64,000 bases of DNA from Xanthobacter autotrophicus_G. Lineage in GTDB: Bacteria; Pseudomonadota; Alphaproteobacteria; Rhizobiales; Xanthobacteraceae. The DNA lies in assembly GCF_043194755.1 (NCBI RefSeq), contig NZ_JBAFVV010000001.1; one strand, 5' to 3'. The notes beneath the pieces are model-generated. The model was given only the letters and a program-made list of their open reading frames with translations, did not search any database and was not told where the DNA came from. Both the position numbers and the translations under genes were made by a program. The first letter of the stretch is position 1; the number at the start of each line of letters is the position of its first letter. Positions 33,360 through 41,901 of the stretch are shown here, piece after piece.

Positions 33360-36035
33360 TCAGCTCTCAAAGGCGCGGGCAACCAGCTCCTGCTGGTCGC
33401 GCAGATGGTGATCGTGGAAGCTTCCAGCCGGCGAGGGCGAGGCCGGGCGCGCGACAAGGCGGGCGCGGGCCAGGCCGCATCCGGCGAGAACCGGCTCCAG
33501 CGCCTGGTCCACAAAGGTCCAGGCGCCCATGTTGGCGGGCTCTTCCTGAACCCACAGGACCGTGCAGCCCGGCCAGCCGGCCAGCTGCTCGCGCAGCGCG
33601 TCGGCGGGGAATGGGTAGAGCTGCTCCAGCCGCAGCACCGCCACGTCGTCGGCACCAAGACGGGAGCGCTCCGCCTCCAGCTCGTACGCAAGCTTGCCGG
33701 TCGAGATGAGCACCCGGCGCGCCGGGCCCTGCGGCTTCGACGCCAGCACCGGGCGGAAGGCCTCGCCCGGCGCGAAGGCCGAAAGGGGCGAGATGGCGTC
33801 CGGCAGGCGCAGCAGGGTCTTGGGGCTCGTGACGAACAGCGGCTTGCGCTGCCGGCCGAGCATCTGCCGGCGCAACAGGTGAAAGTAGTTGGCGGGGGTG
33901 GAGGGATTGGCGACGCGGATATTGTCCTTGGCGCACATCTGCAGCAGCCGTTCCACCCGGGCGGAGGAGTGCTCCGGGCCCTGCCCCTCCAGCCCGTGGG
34001 GCAGCAGCACGACGAGACCGGATGGCTGCATCCATTTCTCCTCGCCGCTGGTGATGAACTGATCCACCACCACCTGGGCGCAATTGGCGAAGTCTCCGAA
34101 CTGCGCTTCCCAGATCACCAGCGCGTCGGGCCGCTCCAGGCTGTAGCCGTACTCGAACCCGAGCACGCCATGTTCGGCGAGCGGGCTGTTCACCGCATCG
34201 AAGCGGCCGACGGAGCCGCCGAGCAACTGCAGGGCATTCGCGATGCGTCCATCGATCATGTCCGCCACGGTGAAGTGGCGGTGGGAGAACGCGCCGCGCA
34301 CCACGTCCTGGCCGACCAGGCGCACGTCTGTCCCCTCCTTGAGGAGCGTCGCGAAGGCGAGGCTCTCGGCCACCGCCCAGTTGGCGCCCTTCTCGGCCGC
34401 CTCCAGCCGCTGATTGAGGACGCGCTGCATCTTGGGGTCGATGGTGAAGCCCTTCGGCGCGGTGCCGAGCTGCGCAAGGAGCGCCTTCAGGTCGGCTTCC
34501 GCGATGCCGGTGACGGGCTCCGCCGCGGAGGCATCCGGGCGGTAGGGGGACCACCGGTCCTCGGGAAAGGCGCTGCGGTTGATGCGATGGTCGGCCGATG
34601 CCGCATAGGCGTCCTGCAGCTCCTGCCAATAGGCCTCCCGCAGGGTCTCGGCACGGGCGGGCTCGGCCACGCCCTCGGCCGCCAGCCGCGCGCCGTAGAG
34701 AGCGGCGACCGGCGGCAGCACATCGATGCGGCGATAGAGAACCGGCTGGGTGAACCGCGGCTCGTCGATCTCATTGTGCCCGTTGCGGCGGTAGCAGACG
34801 AGATCGATCACCGCGTCCCGGCCGGTGGCGCGCCGGAAGTCCACGGCAATGTCCGCAGCGGCCAGGGCCGCGTCCGGATCGTTGCCGTTGACGTGGAGGA
34901 TGGCGCTGTCCACCGCCTTCCATAGACCGGTGCAATGCCGGGAGGTGCGCGCCTCCGACGGGTTGGTGGTGAAGCCGATCTGATTGTTGATGACCACGTG
35001 GATGGTGCCGCGGGTGGTGAAGGCGTCCAGCCCGCCCAGCTGAATGATCTCCGAGACGCTGCCCTGCCCGATCACGCTCGCATCGGTGTGGAGGATGATG
35101 GCGAGCGTGTTCGCCGGATCCTGCCCCGCCCGCTCGGCGAGGTCCTGCCGCGCCCGCGTCCGGCCGAGCGCTACGGGATTCACCGCCTCGAGGTGTGACG
35201 GGTTGGGGCACAAAGTGACGCCCACCTCCCGCCCGGCCGCCAAGAGCGTGGCGGCGAAACCGAGATGATAGGGCACGTCGGCGGCGCACGGCGCATCGAT
35301 GGGAAACGGATGCCCCCCCTTGAACTTGTGCAGCAGCTCCGCCGCCGGCTCGCGCAGGACGTTGGCCATCAGGTTGAGCCGGCCGCGGTGCATGGTGCCG
35401 ATCACCACGTCGCGGATGCCGCCGGCCGCCGCCCGCTCGATGATGCGGGCAAGCAAGGGCACCACGGTTTCGGCGCCTTCGGCACCGAACCGCTTCTTGG
35501 TCGGCGTCTTCACCGAGAGGAAGCGCTCAAAGATCTCCGCCCGCACCAGAAGGTCGAGGGCCGCGCGTCGCGCATCGGGGGCCGGCAGGGCCGGACGTTG
35601 CTCGAAGCGATCCACCAGCGCGCGCCGCACCATGGCATCGTCGATATGGCCCGTCTCCAGCGCCAGGCCGCCGAGATAGAGGTCGGACAGTTGGTCGAGC
35701 CCGCCAGCATCGGAGCCGGCGAGATGGGCGGTCAGCGCGGCGGCAAGGGTCGGGCCGGAGAGCGGTTCGGCGGAGGCTTCGTCCGCCAGCGGGTCGAGGC
35801 GGGCGAGGAGATGGCCCCGCGCGCGCAACGCCTCGACAAGGGCAACGCCCACATCGCGCCGCGCGGACCCGGTCGCCGCGGGCGACGGAGAGGCGGCCGC
35901 ATCCAGATCGTCGAGCAGGCGGAAGACGGCCTGCCAGCTCTCATCCACGGACTGAGGTTGCGCCCGATAGCGAGCCTGCAAGCTCTCGAAATATGTGGGG
36001 GCGGCGGCTGCAAGGGGGGAAGTGTACCGACGCAT
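33360..36035 (-). CDS. 2-oxoglutarate dehydrogenase-type E1 component
   Basis: An 891-aa thiamine diphosphate-dependent E1 of the OGDH family. N-terminal E2-binding region YFESLQARYRAQPQSVDESW; dehydrogenase core VIGTMHRGRLNLMANVLREP; a GNDPDAAL segment in the ThDP-binding region; transketolase-like Pyr domain with EYGYSLERPDALVIWEAQFG; C-terminal MGAWTFVDQAL. Typical SucA proteins are about 930-1000 aa, so it is short, closer in length to 2-oxoadipate dehydrogenase (DHTKD1). 2-Oxoglutarate, 2-oxoadipate or a related 2-oxoacid are all possible. No E3 gene is nearby. Confidence 0.85.
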   Translation of the reverse strand: MRRYTSPLAAAAPTYFESLQARYRAQPQSVDESWQAVFRLLDDLDAAASPSPAATGSARRDVGVALVEALRARGHLLARLDPLADEASAEPLSGPTLAAALTAHLAGSDAGGLDQLSDLYLGGLALETGHIDDAMVRRALVDRFEQRPALPAPDARRAALDLLVRAEIFERFLSVKTPTKKRFGAEGAETVVPLLARIIERAAAGGIRDVVIGTMHRGRLNLMANVLREPAAELLHKFKGGHPFPIDAPCAADVPYHLGFAATLLAAGREVGVTLCPNPSHLEAVNPVALGRTRARQDLAERAGQDPANTLAIILHTDASVIGQGSVSEIIQLGGLDAFTTRGTIHVVINNQIGFTTNPSEARTSRHCTGLWKAVDSAILHVNGNDPDAALAAADIAVDFRRATGRDAVIDLVCYRRNGHNEIDEPRFTQPVLYRRIDVLPPVAALYGARLAAEGVAEPARAETLREAYWQELQDAYAASADHRINRSAFPEDRWSPYRPDASAAEPVTGIAEADLKALLAQLGTAPKGFTIDPKMQRVLNQRLEAAEKGANWAVAESLAFATLLKEGTDVRLVGQDVVRGAFSHRHFTVADMIDGRIANALQLLGGSVGRFDAVNSPLAEHGVLGFEYGYSLERPDALVIWEAQFGDFANCAQVVVDQFITSGEEKWMQPSGLVVLLPHGLEGQGPEHSSARVERLLQMCAKDNIRVANPSTPANYFHLLRRQMLGRQRKPLFVTSPKTLLRLPDAISPLSAFAPGEAFRPVLASKPQGPARRVLISTGKLAYELEAERSRLGADDVAVLRLEQLYPFPADALREQLAGWPGCTVLWVQEEPANMGAWTFVDQALEPVLAGCGLARARLVARPASPSPAGSFHDHHLRDQQELVARAFES

Positions 36036-36288
36036 GGAGAAATTTTTCCGATGCCGCGTGTGTGTAGCAGATAGATCTGGGCGGAAGCGATGTGCCCGGC
36101 GGTTCTCTCGGAGATAACTTGCCATCGCCGGGGAGAACACCTCCATCCGCCCCTCTATCAGCTATTCAATGCTGCTATGGGCAGGCGTGAGGTCTTCCCA
36201 GACGCAAGCATTCGCCCGCTAGGGTCGGAGCGTCGGGAAACCGGTCAAGGCACCGGGGTGGGGAAGGAGGCGCCGGAGAGGTGCGGCT
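36036..36288. promoter_or_regulatory. Gap between fbiC and the E1 gene
   Basis: 253 bp with no gene, containing an AT-richer stretch upstream of the E1 ATG. It probably holds the promoter for the E1-CoA transferase-E2-LysR group and the end of the F420 operon transcript. No clear hairpin with a U-tract was seen. Confidence 0.35.
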
Positions 36289-38676
36289 TCAGCGCCCCGC
36301 GCCGCAGGAAGCCGCCAGCGCGATGCCGGGTTCCGGCGGCGCGAGGGGGCTGGGCGGCGCTTCGCCATAGAGGGTGGTGCGCCGCCGCGGGATGCGCCCG
36401 GCGGATGCGATCATCGTCTCCATGCGCTCCGGTGTCATCTCCTGCCCGTGGCTGGCACCAGCAGCGCGGGAAATGCTCTCGTCCATGAGCGTGCCGCCGA
36501 AATCGTTGACGCCGGCATCAAGGGCGAGGCTCACCATGTTTGGCCCGAGCTTCACCCAGGAGGCCTGGATGTTTCGGACCACAGGATTGAGCACCAAGCG
36601 CGCGACCGCATGGATGAGGATCGCCTCGCGCGCCGTCGGGCCCTTACGGGCACCGCCGTTTAGGTATATGGGCGCTTCCATGTGGACGAAGGGGAGCGGC
36701 ACGAACTCGGTGAAGCCGCCGGTCTCCTCCTGGAGGGCGCGGATGCGCAGCAGATGCCGCGCCACATGCTCGTAGCGCTCCATGTGGCCGAACATGATGG
36801 TGGCGGTGGATTTCAAGCCCACCCGATGGGCGGCGCGCATCACCGTCAGCCATTCCTGCGTGGTGAGCTTGTCGGGGCAAAGCGTCGCCCGTACCTCGTC
36901 GTCGAGAATCTCCGCCGCCGTGCCGGGCAGGGAGCCAAGGCCGGCCGCCCTCAGCGCGACAAGGAATTCGCTCACCGGCAGGCCGAGGGTGGTGGCGCCG
37001 TGATGCACCTCCAGCGGCGAGAAGGCGTGGGCGTGCATGGCGGGCACCGCCGCCTTCACAGCCGCCAGGATCTCAAGATATCTGGCACCAGTATAATCGG
37101 GATGAATACCGCCCTGCATGCACACTTCCGTCGCGCCACGGTCCCACGCCTCGCGAGTGCGGTCCGCGATCTCCGCAAGGGTCAGATCGTAGGGCCGCCC
37201 GCGCAGCGCCTCGTGGGTCTTGCCCTTGGAGAAGGCGCAGAACCGGCACTTGTAGGTGCAGATGTTGGTGTAGTTGATGTTGCGCGTGACGACGTAGCTC
37301 ACCACGTCCCCGTTTGCCGCCCGGCGCAGGCCGTCGGCGCTGGCGCATACGGCCTTGAAGTCATGGTCCCGGGCGGCGAGCAGGCGCACGATGTCGCCTT
37401 CCTCCAGCGTCGCCCCCGCCTCGGCCCGGGCCAGGACGGGCGCCAGCGCGCTGCGGGCCACCGCCGGGGCGCGCAGGTTTTCCACCAGGGCGGCGGGCGC
37501 GGCGGCGGGAATGCCGACGCTCCAGTCCTCGGCGCGCGGCCAGCCGGCTCCGTCCACCTGACGCTGCACCGCGGTGCGCATCCGGCGGTCGAGCCAGGTC
37601 GCCGCCCGCTCGGCGAAGGAAGGATAGACGGCGAGCCGCTCCACCAGCATCTTGCCGGATGCGCGGGTCGCCGCCTCCAGCACCCGCAGATGCGGCCAGG
37701 GGGCTTCCGGATTGACATGGTCCGGCGTGACCGGCGAAAGCCCGCCCCAATCGTTGATGCCGGCGGCAAGAAGGGGCGCGAGCGCTCCTGCGCTGAGATT
37801 GGGCGGGGCCTGGATGTTCATGCCGGGCTCGAACAGCATGCGTGCCGCCGCGATGGTCCATTGCAGCTCGGCCAGCGAGGGCGCCTTAGCCTGCGCCATA
37901 AGGGTGCCAGGCTTGGGCCGAAAGTTCTGGATGATGATTTCCTGGACGTGGCTGTAGGCGTCGGAGATCTCCCGCAGGGCCAGCAGCGCCTCGACCCGCT
38001 CCAGGCGTGTCTCGCCGATGCCGATCAGCAGGCCGGAGGTGAACGGCACCTTGTGTTCCCCGGCCGCGCGCAAGGTGGCGAGGCGGACGGCGGGCAGCTT
38101 GTCGGGAGAGCCGAAATGCGGCCCGCCCCGCGCGCTCAGCCGCTCGGCGGAGGTCTCCAGCATGAGGCCCAGGGAGACCGAGACCGGACGCAGCGCGGCG
38201 ATGTCCTGTGCCGACATCACCCCCGGATTGAGATGCGGCAGCAGGCCCGTCTCCTCGAACACGAGGCGGGCCATGGCGGCGAGATAGGACAGGGTGGTGT
38301 CGTGGCCGAGGCTGGCCAGCTCCCTGCGGGCGGCCTCATAGCGCAGCTCCGGCTTGTCACCCAGGGTGAACAAAGCCTCGCGGCAGCCGGCCGCGACGCC
38401 GGCACGGGCAATCCGCAGCACCTCGTCCGGCGTCAGGAAGGCCGCCTCGCCGTTCCGCGGGGGATGGGCGAAGGTGCAGTAGTGGCAGACATCCCGGCAG
38501 AGCTGGGTCAGCGGAATGAACACCTTGCGGGAGTAGGAGACGCGGTGGCCATGGGCGCGGTCACGCTTTTCGGCGGCCAGCGCCATGAGCGGCGTGGGAT
38601 CATCGAGGTCCAAGTAGGGCCGCAGGTCGTCCAGGCAGAAGCGGTCGGAGAAGGCGGCTGGGGGCATGGGGATCAT
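36289..38676 (-). CDS. fbiC: 7,8-didemethyl-8-hydroxy-5-deazariboflavin (FO) synthase, fused CofG-CofH
   Basis: A 795-aa double radical-SAM enzyme making FO, the chromophore of coenzyme F420, from 5-amino-6-ribitylaminouracil and tyrosine. The N-terminal CofG-like half has the [4Fe-4S] motif CRDVCHYC (Cys60, 64, 67); the C-terminal CofH-like half has CTYKCRFC near 473-480. Archaea have two separate proteins; the fused form is typical of actinobacteria. The ATG at 38676 overlaps the cofC stop (ATGA). Both clusters look intact. Confidence 0.95.
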   Translation of the reverse strand: MIPMPPAAFSDRFCLDDLRPYLDLDDPTPLMALAAEKRDRAHGHRVSYSRKVFIPLTQLCRDVCHYCTFAHPPRNGEAAFLTPDEVLRIARAGVAAGCREALFTLGDKPELRYEAARRELASLGHDTTLSYLAAMARLVFEETGLLPHLNPGVMSAQDIAALRPVSVSLGLMLETSAERLSARGGPHFGSPDKLPAVRLATLRAAGEHKVPFTSGLLIGIGETRLERVEALLALREISDAYSHVQEIIIQNFRPKPGTLMAQAKAPSLAELQWTIAAARMLFEPGMNIQAPPNLSAGALAPLLAAGINDWGGLSPVTPDHVNPEAPWPHLRVLEAATRASGKMLVERLAVYPSFAERAATWLDRRMRTAVQRQVDGAGWPRAEDWSVGIPAAAPAALVENLRAPAVARSALAPVLARAEAGATLEEGDIVRLLAARDHDFKAVCASADGLRRAANGDVVSYVVTRNINYTNICTYKCRFCAFSKGKTHEALRGRPYDLTLAEIADRTREAWDRGATEVCMQGGIHPDYTGARYLEILAAVKAAVPAMHAHAFSPLEVHHGATTLGLPVSEFLVALRAAGLGSLPGTAAEILDDEVRATLCPDKLTTQEWLTVMRAAHRVGLKSTATIMFGHMERYEHVARHLLRIRALQEETGGFTEFVPLPFVHMEAPIYLNGGARKGPTAREAILIHAVARLVLNPVVRNIQASWVKLGPNMVSLALDAGVNDFGGTLMDESISRAAGASHGQEMTPERMETMIASAGRIPRRRTTLYGEAPPSPLAPPEPGIALAASCGAGR

Positions 38677-39374
38677 CCCGCGGCGGTCGGAATCAGGACA
38701 GGCGAAGCGACAGGCGGCAGGCTGCCCGGCAGAAGACCAGGGGCGAAGCGGGCAAGGACGGAGCGCGTGCGCGGACCGCAGCCGATGAGCGCCGGCAGGT
38801 CCTCCGGCCGGTCGAGATCGGCGCGGGCGCCCGGGCAGTCCGGCTCCGCCACGCTGAAGCCCGCCGCCGCGGCAGCGGCCTGGTGCCGGGCAAAGCTTGC
38901 CGGGCCATAGACCGGCGCGAAGCCGAGCGGCAGGCGGCTGGCCAGAAGATTGGTGCCGCCATCCCGCTCGGCCGGCACCAGGGCGACATCGCTGCCGGCG
39001 AGGCCGGCGCGCAGCGCGGCGAGGTCGGCGAGGCGCAGGCCGGGCAGGTCGGACGGCACCACAAGGACGGCCGCGGCGCCGCGGCGGGCCAGAGCCTGGG
39101 CGCCACGCGCAACGGCGTCGTTGAGCCCATCCTTGTCGGATGCGGCGAGGAAGAAGGCGCCATGGCGTCGGCACAGCCCACGGGCCTGCGGGTCCTCGCC
39201 AACGACGAGGGTGCCGCCGAGGTCGGTGTCGGCGGCGAGCAGCGCGAGCAGATCATCCAGCATGGCGCAGGCCAACGTGGCGCGGCCCGCCGCATCGAGC
39301 AGCCCGCCGAGGCGCTGCTTCGCCGTGGTGAACCGCTTTGCGGGCACGAGAGCCCAGGCCCCTGACCAGCTCAT
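38673..39374 (-). CDS. cofC: Phospholactate/PEP guanylyltransferase, CofC/FbiD
   Basis: A 233-aa nucleotidyltransferase-fold enzyme that couples GTP to a three-carbon phosphoacid in F420 synthesis. Visible are ALVPAKRFTTAKQRLGGLLD at the N-terminus, the acidic VVPSDLPGL, and the sugar-nucleotide-type ERDGGTNLLASR, FAPVYGPASFARH. In different lineages CofC/FbiD uses 2-phospholactate, phosphoenolpyruvate or 3-phosphoglycerate; the choice cannot be read here. Overlaps by 4 nt at both ends (cofD stop, fbiC start). Confidence 0.92.
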   Translation of the reverse strand: MSWSGAWALVPAKRFTTAKQRLGGLLDAAGRATLACAMLDDLLALLAADTDLGGTLVVGEDPQARGLCRRHGAFFLAASDKDGLNDAVARGAQALARRGAAAVLVVPSDLPGLRLADLAALRAGLAGSDVALVPAERDGGTNLLASRLPLGFAPVYGPASFARHQAAAAAAGFSVAEPDCPGARADLDRPEDLPALIGCGPRTRSVLARFAPGLLPGSLPPVASPVLIPTAAG

Positions 39375-40399
39375 GACAGGCTCCCGGGCTGTGCTTTTGC
39401 CGCGTGCCCGACGCGCCGGCGCGTACCGAGCTCGCGCGCGAAGGCGAGGCATTCGTCGGCGAGCGCCACCCGCTCCGCCGGTCCGGTCATCAACGTCGGC
39501 GCCACCCGGCAGGCGAGACCGGAAGCGGCCACGCCCGCGGCATCCGCCGCGTCGGCGGTGTCGATCACGAGTCCGTCCGCGAGCCCGAGATAATGCGCGG
39601 CGATGGCGGCCGTGCCGGCGCCGATGCCCAGTTCGTCCATGATCTTCGCCGTCGGCCCCTTTACCGCGCGCCCGCCGATGAGGGGCGAGACCGCCACCAC
39701 CGGCGCAGGACAGAGGGCGAGGGCCTCCCGCAGGCCCGGCAAGGCGAGGATGGGATCGATGCTCAGATAGGGGTTGGAGGGGCAGATGATGACGGCGTCC
39801 AAGCCGTCGCCGGCCAGCAGATCCGCCAGCTCGGGCAGGATGCGCGCCGTCTCGGCGCCCTCGAAAGACAGGCGGAGGACGGGGGGAGCACAGCGCTCGC
39901 GCACGAAATAATGCTGGAAGGCGAGCAGTCCCTGAGGCGTCTCCACCATGGTGCGGACCGGGTCATCGCTCATGGGCAGGATGCGGGCGGCCAGGCCGAG
40001 CCGGCCGGCCGTGCCGGCCACCACCTCCGAGAGACGCGCGCCGCCCGCGAGCCGGCCGGTCCGCTCCACATGCATGGCAAGGTCGAGGTCTCCGAGCTGG
40101 AACCAGTCCTCGCCGCCCAGCTGGCGCAGCGCGCTCATGAACTGCCACGTCTCCCCTGCCCGCCCCCAGCCGCGCACCGGGTCGGAGAGGCCCGCCAGGG
40201 TGTAGAGCACGGTGTCGATGTCCGGGCTGATGGCGAGGCCGAGATGGGTGAAGTCATCGCCCGTATTGACCATGACGGTCAGCGCCGGCCCCAGCGCCGC
40301 CTGGAGGCCGAAGGCCAGCTTCGCCCCGCCGACGCCCCCGCACAAGGCGAGCACGCGACGTGGCCCGGCATGCGCATCTGCTTTGCCTGCGGCCGTCAT
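39371..40399 (-). CDS. cofD: 2-phospho-L-lactate transferase, CofD/FbiA
   Basis: A 342-aa enzyme that joins the CofC product to FO to give (dehydro)F420-0. Family motifs: LALCGGVGGAKLAFGLQ at the N-terminus, VNTGDDFTHLGLAISPDIDT, TLMTGP and SPLIGGRAVKGP. ATG at 40399 overlaps the cofE stop and its own stop overlaps the cofC start, so cofE-cofD-cofC-fbiC form one chain of coupled translation. Confidence 0.95.
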   Translation of the reverse strand: MTAAGKADAHAGPRRVLALCGGVGGAKLAFGLQAALGPALTVMVNTGDDFTHLGLAISPDIDTVLYTLAGLSDPVRGWGRAGETWQFMSALRQLGGEDWFQLGDLDLAMHVERTGRLAGGARLSEVVAGTAGRLGLAARILPMSDDPVRTMVETPQGLLAFQHYFVRERCAPPVLRLSFEGAETARILPELADLLAGDGLDAVIICPSNPYLSIDPILALPGLREALALCPAPVVAVSPLIGGRAVKGPTAKIMDELGIGAGTAAIAAHYLGLADGLVIDTADAADAAGVAASGLACRVAPTLMTGPAERVALADECLAFARELGTRRRVGHAAKAQPGSLS

Positions 40400-41163
40400 C
40401 TGAACAGGTCCCGGCGCTTGTCCCGTACAAGGGCGGACGCGGGCCGCTCGGGGCCGAGAGGCCGCAGGCCGCGCACCACCACGACGGGACGTCCCTCGTT
40501 GGCCTGCCCCATGAGGAGCGAGGCGGCCGCGGCCAGCTCGTCCGCCACCGCGATCTCGGTGGCCCGCAGCGGACGGCCGAACAGGTCGGGCTGGCCGGCC
40601 ATGTCCTGAAGGGCTGGAATGCCCGCCGCGCCGATGGCGACGCCCACCACGCCGTTGCGCCAGGGGCGCCCGAAGCTGTCGTTCATGACGACGGCCACAT
40701 CGGCGGAGAAGGCGACGTCCAGCTCGCGCTTCAGCCGCGCGCAGCTGGCGTCGGGATCGCGCGGCAGAAGCAGCACGCGACGGCGGCCGGCCTCCTGGGT
40801 GATGTTGGATTCGTCGATGCCCGCGTTGGCCATGACGAAGCCGAGGCGATGCTCCGCCACCACCACGCCCGGGCCGTGGCGCACCACCTCGCGGCTCTCG
40901 CGCAGCACCCATTCCAGATGATGGGCGTCCTTGCCCGTCGCCGCGGCCAGCTCCAGCGCCAGGGGCCGTGGCTCCACGGCATCGAGGTCCGCGTAGCAGC
41001 CCTCGGCCTTAGAGACAATCTTCTGGGCTACCACCACCACGTCGCCGGTCTCGAGGCCGATGCCGTCGGCGCGCGCCGAACGGGCGATGATCGCGCCGAG
41101 GTCGTCCCCTGGCGCGATCAACGGGATCTCCTCCAGCGCATGGAGCGAGAGGCTAGGCAACAC
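40396..41163 (-). CDS. cofE: Coenzyme F420-0:L-glutamate ligase, CofE
   Basis: A 255-aa GTP-dependent gamma-glutamyl ligase adding the (poly)glutamate tail to F420-0. Motifs: GDVVVVAQKIVSKAEG, VMANAGIDESNI and VMNDSFGRPWRNGVVGVAIG. It has only the ligase domain; the FMN-binding nitroreductase-like domain fused to it in mycobacterial FbiB, which reduces dehydro-F420-0, is missing. Either a separate reductase exists elsewhere, or the CofC here uses a substrate that does not need it. Overlaps the NpdG-type gene by 11 nt. Confidence 0.93.
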   Translation of the reverse strand: MLPSLSLHALEEIPLIAPGDDLGAIIARSARADGIGLETGDVVVVAQKIVSKAEGCYADLDAVEPRPLALELAAATGKDAHHLEWVLRESREVVRHGPGVVVAEHRLGFVMANAGIDESNITQEAGRRRVLLLPRDPDASCARLKRELDVAFSADVAVVMNDSFGRPWRNGVVGVAIGAAGIPALQDMAGQPDLFGRPLRATEIAVADELAAAASLLMGQANEGRPVVVVRGLRPLGPERPASALVRDKRRDLFR

Positions 41164-41839
41164 CGCCCTCCCCCGCGCCGATCTCCGGCAGGCCGGTGAT
41201 CCGGATGCCGGCGCCCTGCACCTTGTAGCGGCGGTTGATGCCGATCAACACCGAGGTGAGCGCCTCCGCAGCCGCCGAATTGGCCAGCGCGCCGCCATCG
41301 ATGCCGCGCGCGCCGATGTCCGCGACGAGGGCGATCACGACCTCCCGGGCCTCCTTGTCGTCGCCGAACACCAGCACGTCGCAGCCCACCGGCTCCCCAG
41401 CATGGAGCTTGGATGCCCCGACATTGTGGAAGGCCGAGACCACCCGCGTCCCCGCGCCCAGAAGGGCCTGGGCGATCTGCGCGGCGGACCCCTCATCGGG
41501 AAGCTGCACGGTGGCCACCTTCGGCGGCTTCAGGGGCACCACGGCGTCCACCACAATCTTGCCCTCCACCACCGCGCGGATGTCGGCGAGGGTCTCGGCG
41601 TGGCTGGAGAAGGGAACGGCCACAACCACCAGATCGGCCGCGGCCGCGGCCGCGCGGTTGTCCGTGCCCTCAAGCGTCTTGCCGACGGCCGCGCCGAGCT
41701 CGGCAGCGGCGGCGGCGGCCTTCTCGGCGGAGCGCGACCCAAGGATCACGCGATGGCCGGCGGCGGCCCAGCGTTTGGCGAGGCCGGACCCCAGATCGCC
41801 GCTGCCGCCGATGATGGCGATGGAGGAAGGCGTGCTCAT
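41153..41839 (-). CDS. npdG: F420H2:NADP oxidoreductase (NpdG/Fno type)
   Basis: A 228-aa F420-dependent NADP reductase. N-terminal NADP motif IAIIGGSGDLGSGLAKRWAA and the phosphate-recognising GSRSAEKA; VVVVAVPFSSHAETL; VDAVVPL; VSAFHNVGASKL. It exchanges hydride between NADPH and F420 and so supplies F420H2 to the luciferase-like enzyme next to it. The ATG at 41839 starts the Rossmann fold. Overlap with cofE shows that it is part of the F420 operon. Confidence 0.9.
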   Translation of the reverse strand: MSTPSSIAIIGGSGDLGSGLAKRWAAAGHRVILGSRSAEKAAAAAAELGAAVGKTLEGTDNRAAAAAADLVVVAVPFSSHAETLADIRAVVEGKIVVDAVVPLKPPKVATVQLPDEGSAAQIAQALLGAGTRVVSAFHNVGASKLHAGEPVGCDVLVFGDDKEAREVVIALVADIGARGIDGGALANSAAAEALTSVLIGINRRYKVQGAGIRITGLPEIGAGEGGVA

Positions 41840-41901
41840 ATGTGTCTCCAGAAGAAGAATGCCCGCACGGCGGCCGTCGGCCAGAGCCGTGCCGGCTCCG
41901 G

